Shown here: piece by piece, positions 24,001-25,745 of the stretch
How positions within the stretch are numbered: the stretch's first letter is position 1
Layout: each line of letters starts with the position of its first letter
Program-made: the position numbers and the translations under genes
Notes under the pieces: model-generated
Databases searched by the model: none
Seen by the model: the letters and a program-made list of their open reading frames with translations, nothing else
What the model was told of the DNA's origin: nothing
Origin: an uncultured Treponema sp.
GTDB lineage: Bacteria > Spirochaetota > Spirochaetia > Treponematales > Treponemataceae
DNA length: 25,745 bases
Reading direction: 5' to 3'
Assembly (NCBI GenBank): GCA_937877515.1
Contig: CALFIX010000026.1
Span: 1-25,745, forward strand

Positions 24001-25745
24001 AGAAATAAGTGGTACCTTTACAGAATCTGGTGCCTCTGGTGTTTCTAGTATAACGCTCACTGTAAATGGTAATAGCATAGATGCAGTTCTTTCTACAAAT
24101 GACAGCTACGCAAGTGGTACATGGAGTGCTTCTATATCCGCCACTGACTACCTGACATCTCTTTCTTCTGGCTCTTCATATCCTGTAACTGCAAAAGTTA
24201 CAGATAAAGCGGGTAACAGTAATCAGTCTTCTATCTTTACTCTTTCCGTGGACACTGCTTCTCCTTCCGTAAGCATGACGACCCCCAGCGATGGTGCTAC
24301 AATCAATGGTGCCATAAGTGTACAGGGCACCGTAAGCTACGACGGCGCTACCCCGGAAAGCCTTGCCCTCTACTATTCGACCAAAGAGCCCACATCAAGC
24401 ACAACTCTTTCCGAGTTAACGCAGATTGGAGATGCCATAACCACTGCCTCTAGCATTTACAGCTTTACATTCAGCTCTGTAGATGTAAAGACTTTGGCAG
24501 GTGTCACCGAAAGTAGCCCGAGCGCAACGCTTTACATTGTTCCTGTAGTAATAGACACCGCGGGTAACTGCAACGTCTACACGTCCAAGTCCGACGGTAC
24601 CAAAACCTACAGCTACATAAGCGGCACAAACTACTTTACCTACACGGTAGACCAGAACTCTGACCGCCCGATTGTTCAGCTTACAAGCATGGACAGTGCA
24701 GATAGCTGGCTTACTTCTAGCACATTAAAAGGTACCGTAACAGACGACGACGGCATTTCATCCTTCTATATTTCAGAAGACGGCTCTAATTACACAAGCG
24801 TAAGCGTTTCTAACGGAAGCTGGTCTTACACAATTACAAGTGCAGATAGCTCTTCAATTCCGCTTTACTTTAAAGTGACCGATACAGAAGGCACTACATT
24901 CACAACTGGAGCCAGCTCGCTCTTTAGCCGCCCGTACTATTTGTATTCAAGAACGATCGAAAGCGACTATCAGAGCACAAACACTTGGACTGACTACGGT
25001 TATGACGCAGACTCTGCCCTCTCTATAAAGCTAGACACTGCAAGTCCGGCCTTGTACACATCTGGTATTGTAAGTGCCTCTGATTACACAGATTACTCGG
25101 GCTCTAACACAGACGGCCTTGTAACTGCGGCACTTGTTGCTTCAAGCCCATCCAGCTATGCAATAAGTTCCAGCGTTTATGCAGGTGGAGAGACAGGTTA
25201 CATAAAATTCTATCTTCCGGTTTATGACAAAAACTCTGTAACAGTAACAGCCGCAATTACCAACAGCAACAGCTCCGACGTAACAGAAACATTTAAATAT
25301 TATGACGAAGACTCATCTAGCTGGCTAACAGCCTCTAAGCTTTCTCTTACAGAAACTTCTTCTTCTTACACAGACTCTAGTACAAGCATTAAGTACACTT
25401 ACTACGAAACTTCTGCCTTAGACATAAGTGAAGTTTCTTCCAGCTTAATGACAATAACATTTACTGTAACAGATGCGGCTTCTAACGTAACTACAAGTTC
25501 ATCTAATTTCTACATAGATAACACTGGCCCTGACACAATTACGGTTACAAGCCCGTCATCTACAGACGAAATTACCGGAACTACAACTATTACCGGAACG
25601 GCAAGCGATAGCGGCGTTGGAATCAGCAACATTGAATGGCTTGTTCCGCCAATTTCTGTAACGGTTGATGGCACTGCATATACTAACTATACCGATAGTT
25701 CAACTGCATCAACTTACGTAACAGATGCCATGTTAAACTCTCTTA
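21044..25745 (+). CDS. Giant Ig-like-repeat surface lipoprotein, 3' end beyond window
   Basis: An uninterrupted frame of 1,567 codons runs from the ATG at 21044 to the window edge with no stop. The N terminus is a lipoprotein signal: NRKSFSF, a hydrophobic core ending LLLASSAC, predicted lipidation at Cys24 (the -3 residue is Ser, a relaxed spirochaete-type lipobox). The rest is extremely rich in Ser and Thr with many Tyr, Asp and Gly, almost no basic residues, and consists of beta-strand repeats of bacterial Ig-like type, with boundaries marked by V/L-D-(N/T)-x-(A/S/G)-P. The segment 1050-1210 follows the DKAGN...VDTASP pattern of Ig-like adhesins. It probably sits on the cell surface or in the periplasm, as an adhesin or carbohydrate-contacting protein; no catalytic motif was seen. 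It has its own ribosome-binding site and follows the galE terminator, so it is a separate transcript. Confidence 0.85.
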   Translation, partial: MNRKSFSFVSVVSLIALLLASSACQVGLGSAVDTQSPGITITYPPASSTIMGTFVFAGTCTDDLKVTSLEVTVKDGDGNTLKEAFSITPSDDTDTSDSTYSGTWSTELNSSSGSYVGWEFPDGAIEVSVTAYDNSGHSSGTSSRSFTVDNTAPVLLITDPTTCGSESEPASYGQIVQLTGSFYELGSKISNLVVSFYDESGNGILDSTFTNITSMSDSSPLVVARYYSSETDRSSNATVYNNYLSLFGSDNIASYEDGDNVEEKQIYFTVTAYDSAKTYTTEGDSGTGSGNKSTVFYRGTTAMQNLISGDGDIENFSLADLAAYLNETSTTYSSYAETITSITSAAQSYSTTVAETSSIADCITNDDSATGKVYLTFTLNPKNNPTYSISGFEIVSEEDAEDDTETYSSSGYRLTYTGSIVPVSINVGLDNKNILTSSISIYQLDLTALTEDEISLSDVDEAFFTVGNYERGYYDLMWTWDSTVIENSDNNADWATKYTATAEDANVSALSKSLTISSLVAGHEYVFYVVGEDIKGQSLVASNSLGYGYSGQVNATQPTIKVSGGTAENNKMSLNKFLGVDENEDAVTSLENVLYLDGTVESDIALNSLSYTLTITDKDGNELGSKSKNVTKYTYESEGSLPSDILEPYYYTTDSEESSNITYTWHITSSALASSLKSVVGNTYYVVTLEVTANNGATSTKSRSFYLDNSSPTLSLSDISVSQTKEEGSYYINPSNAFTVKGATGDNLSTSLTTWLSIEDSSGSSLYDGSSSSVTGSSWSLTVPASTLSTTTGSEATLYIYAEDEAGNVGSTSVTLLSDATCPSWTTDSQTVDGKTYSFKINKADYDKDTSWYKDSSLPVSGIFTEAESGVSKIYYWVTNPTDSSVKTADTSDLTSATGSFEPTGSTSSFAYFTNVTLGSFVASTTGTENESTEVYPNYLYLVAVDNVGNASSPAQISINVDTESPIVTCTSHSGQQYTNTVSDITEISGTFTESGASGVSSITLTVNGNSIDAVLSTNDSYASGTWSASISATDYLTSLSSGSSYPVTAKVTDKAGNSNQSSIFTLSVDTASPSVSMTTPSDGATINGAISVQGTVSYDGATPESLALYYSTKEPTSSTTLSELTQIGDAITTASSIYSFTFSSVDVKTLAGVTESSPSATLYIVPVVIDTAGNCNVYTSKSDGTKTYSYISGTNYFTYTVDQNSDRPIVQLTSMDSADSWLTSSTLKGTVTDDDGISSFYISEDGSNYTSVSVSNGSWSYTITSADSSSIPLYFKVTDTEGTTFTTGASSLFSRPYYLYSRTIESDYQSTNTWTDYGYDADSALSIKLDTASPALYTSGIVSASDYTDYSGSNTDGLVTAALVASSPSSYAISSSVYAGGETGYIKFYLPVYDKNSVTVTAAITNSNSSDVTETFKYYDEDSSSWLTASKLSLTETSSSYTDSSTSIKYTYYETSALDISEVSSSLMTITFTVTDAASNVTTSSSNFYIDNTGPDTITVTSPSSTDEITGTTTITGTASDSGVGISNIEWLVPPISVTVDGTAYTNYTDSSTASTYVTDAMLNSL
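21482..25531 (+). repeat. Degenerate Ig-like protein modules with recurring D-x-x-x-P boundary motif
   Basis: The boundary motif recurs at residues 149-153 (DNTAP), 708-712 (DNSSP), 962-966 (DTESP), 1070-1074 (DTASP), 1203-1209 (DQNSDRP), 1331-1335 (DTASP) and 1492-1496 (DNTGP) of the giant lipoprotein. Each is preceded by a short hydrophobic strand and followed by a strand of V/I/T residues. The last five are about 108 to 161 residues apart. The repeats are visible in protein, not as DNA repeats, so they are old. The long stretch 154-707 has no obvious boundary and may be a different domain. Confidence 0.65.

Overview
The window looks like about 26 kb of chromosome from a spirochaete, most likely a Treponema of a gut or oral type. 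This is an inference from content, not a database match: AT-leaning DNA, GTG starts beside ATG, several large outer-envelope lipoproteins with relaxed lipoboxes, an RND/TolC efflux operon carrying an extra lipoprotein gene, and a very long Ser/Thr-rich Ig-like lipoprotein. No transposase, phage gene, CRISPR array or plasmid function was seen.

Layout. (1) 1-5387, plus strand: the 3' part of a tRNA-Gly(CCC), then mnmG (tRNA U34 modification) starting 3 nt after the tRNA, an SH3-domain lipoprotein and an ABC-F ATPase, spaced 21 and 14 nt apart, so probably one transcript. (2) 5388-5553: a convergent gap holding a GC-rich structured element. (3) 12562-5554, minus strand: an efflux operon in the order periplasmic adaptor, RND pump, lipoprotein, TolC-like channel; the last three overlap by ATGA junctions or sit within a few bases. 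(4) 13990-12761, minus: an M20 metallopeptidase. (5) 19421-14090, minus: a tight six-gene operon of a CooC-like P-loop ATPase, two 2-hydroxyacyl-CoA-dehydratase-type Fe-S subunits (HgdB-like and HgdA-like), their ATP-driven activator (HgdC-like), a 74-residue two-helix membrane protein, and a 242-residue protein resembling the middle domain of acetyl-CoA synthase (CdhC/AcsB). (6) 19422-19733: a divergent regulatory region with two good sigma-70-type promoters and three separate perfect palindromes. (7) 19734-20729, plus: galE with its own terminator. (8) 21044 to the window end, plus: the first 1,567 codons of a giant Ig-like lipoprotein with no stop reached.

The most interesting unit is region 5. 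A radical-type dehydratase core with its ATP-driven electron donor is a known arrangement, but here it is linked to a CooC-type ATPase (the family that delivers nickel to CO dehydrogenase) and to an acetyl-CoA-synthase-like domain, with no CO dehydrogenase, no complete acetyl-CoA synthase and no CoA-transferase or hydroxyacid dehydrogenase nearby. The sequence suggests a low-potential metalloenzyme system with its own cluster-assembly and accessory factors; its substrate cannot be read from the window.
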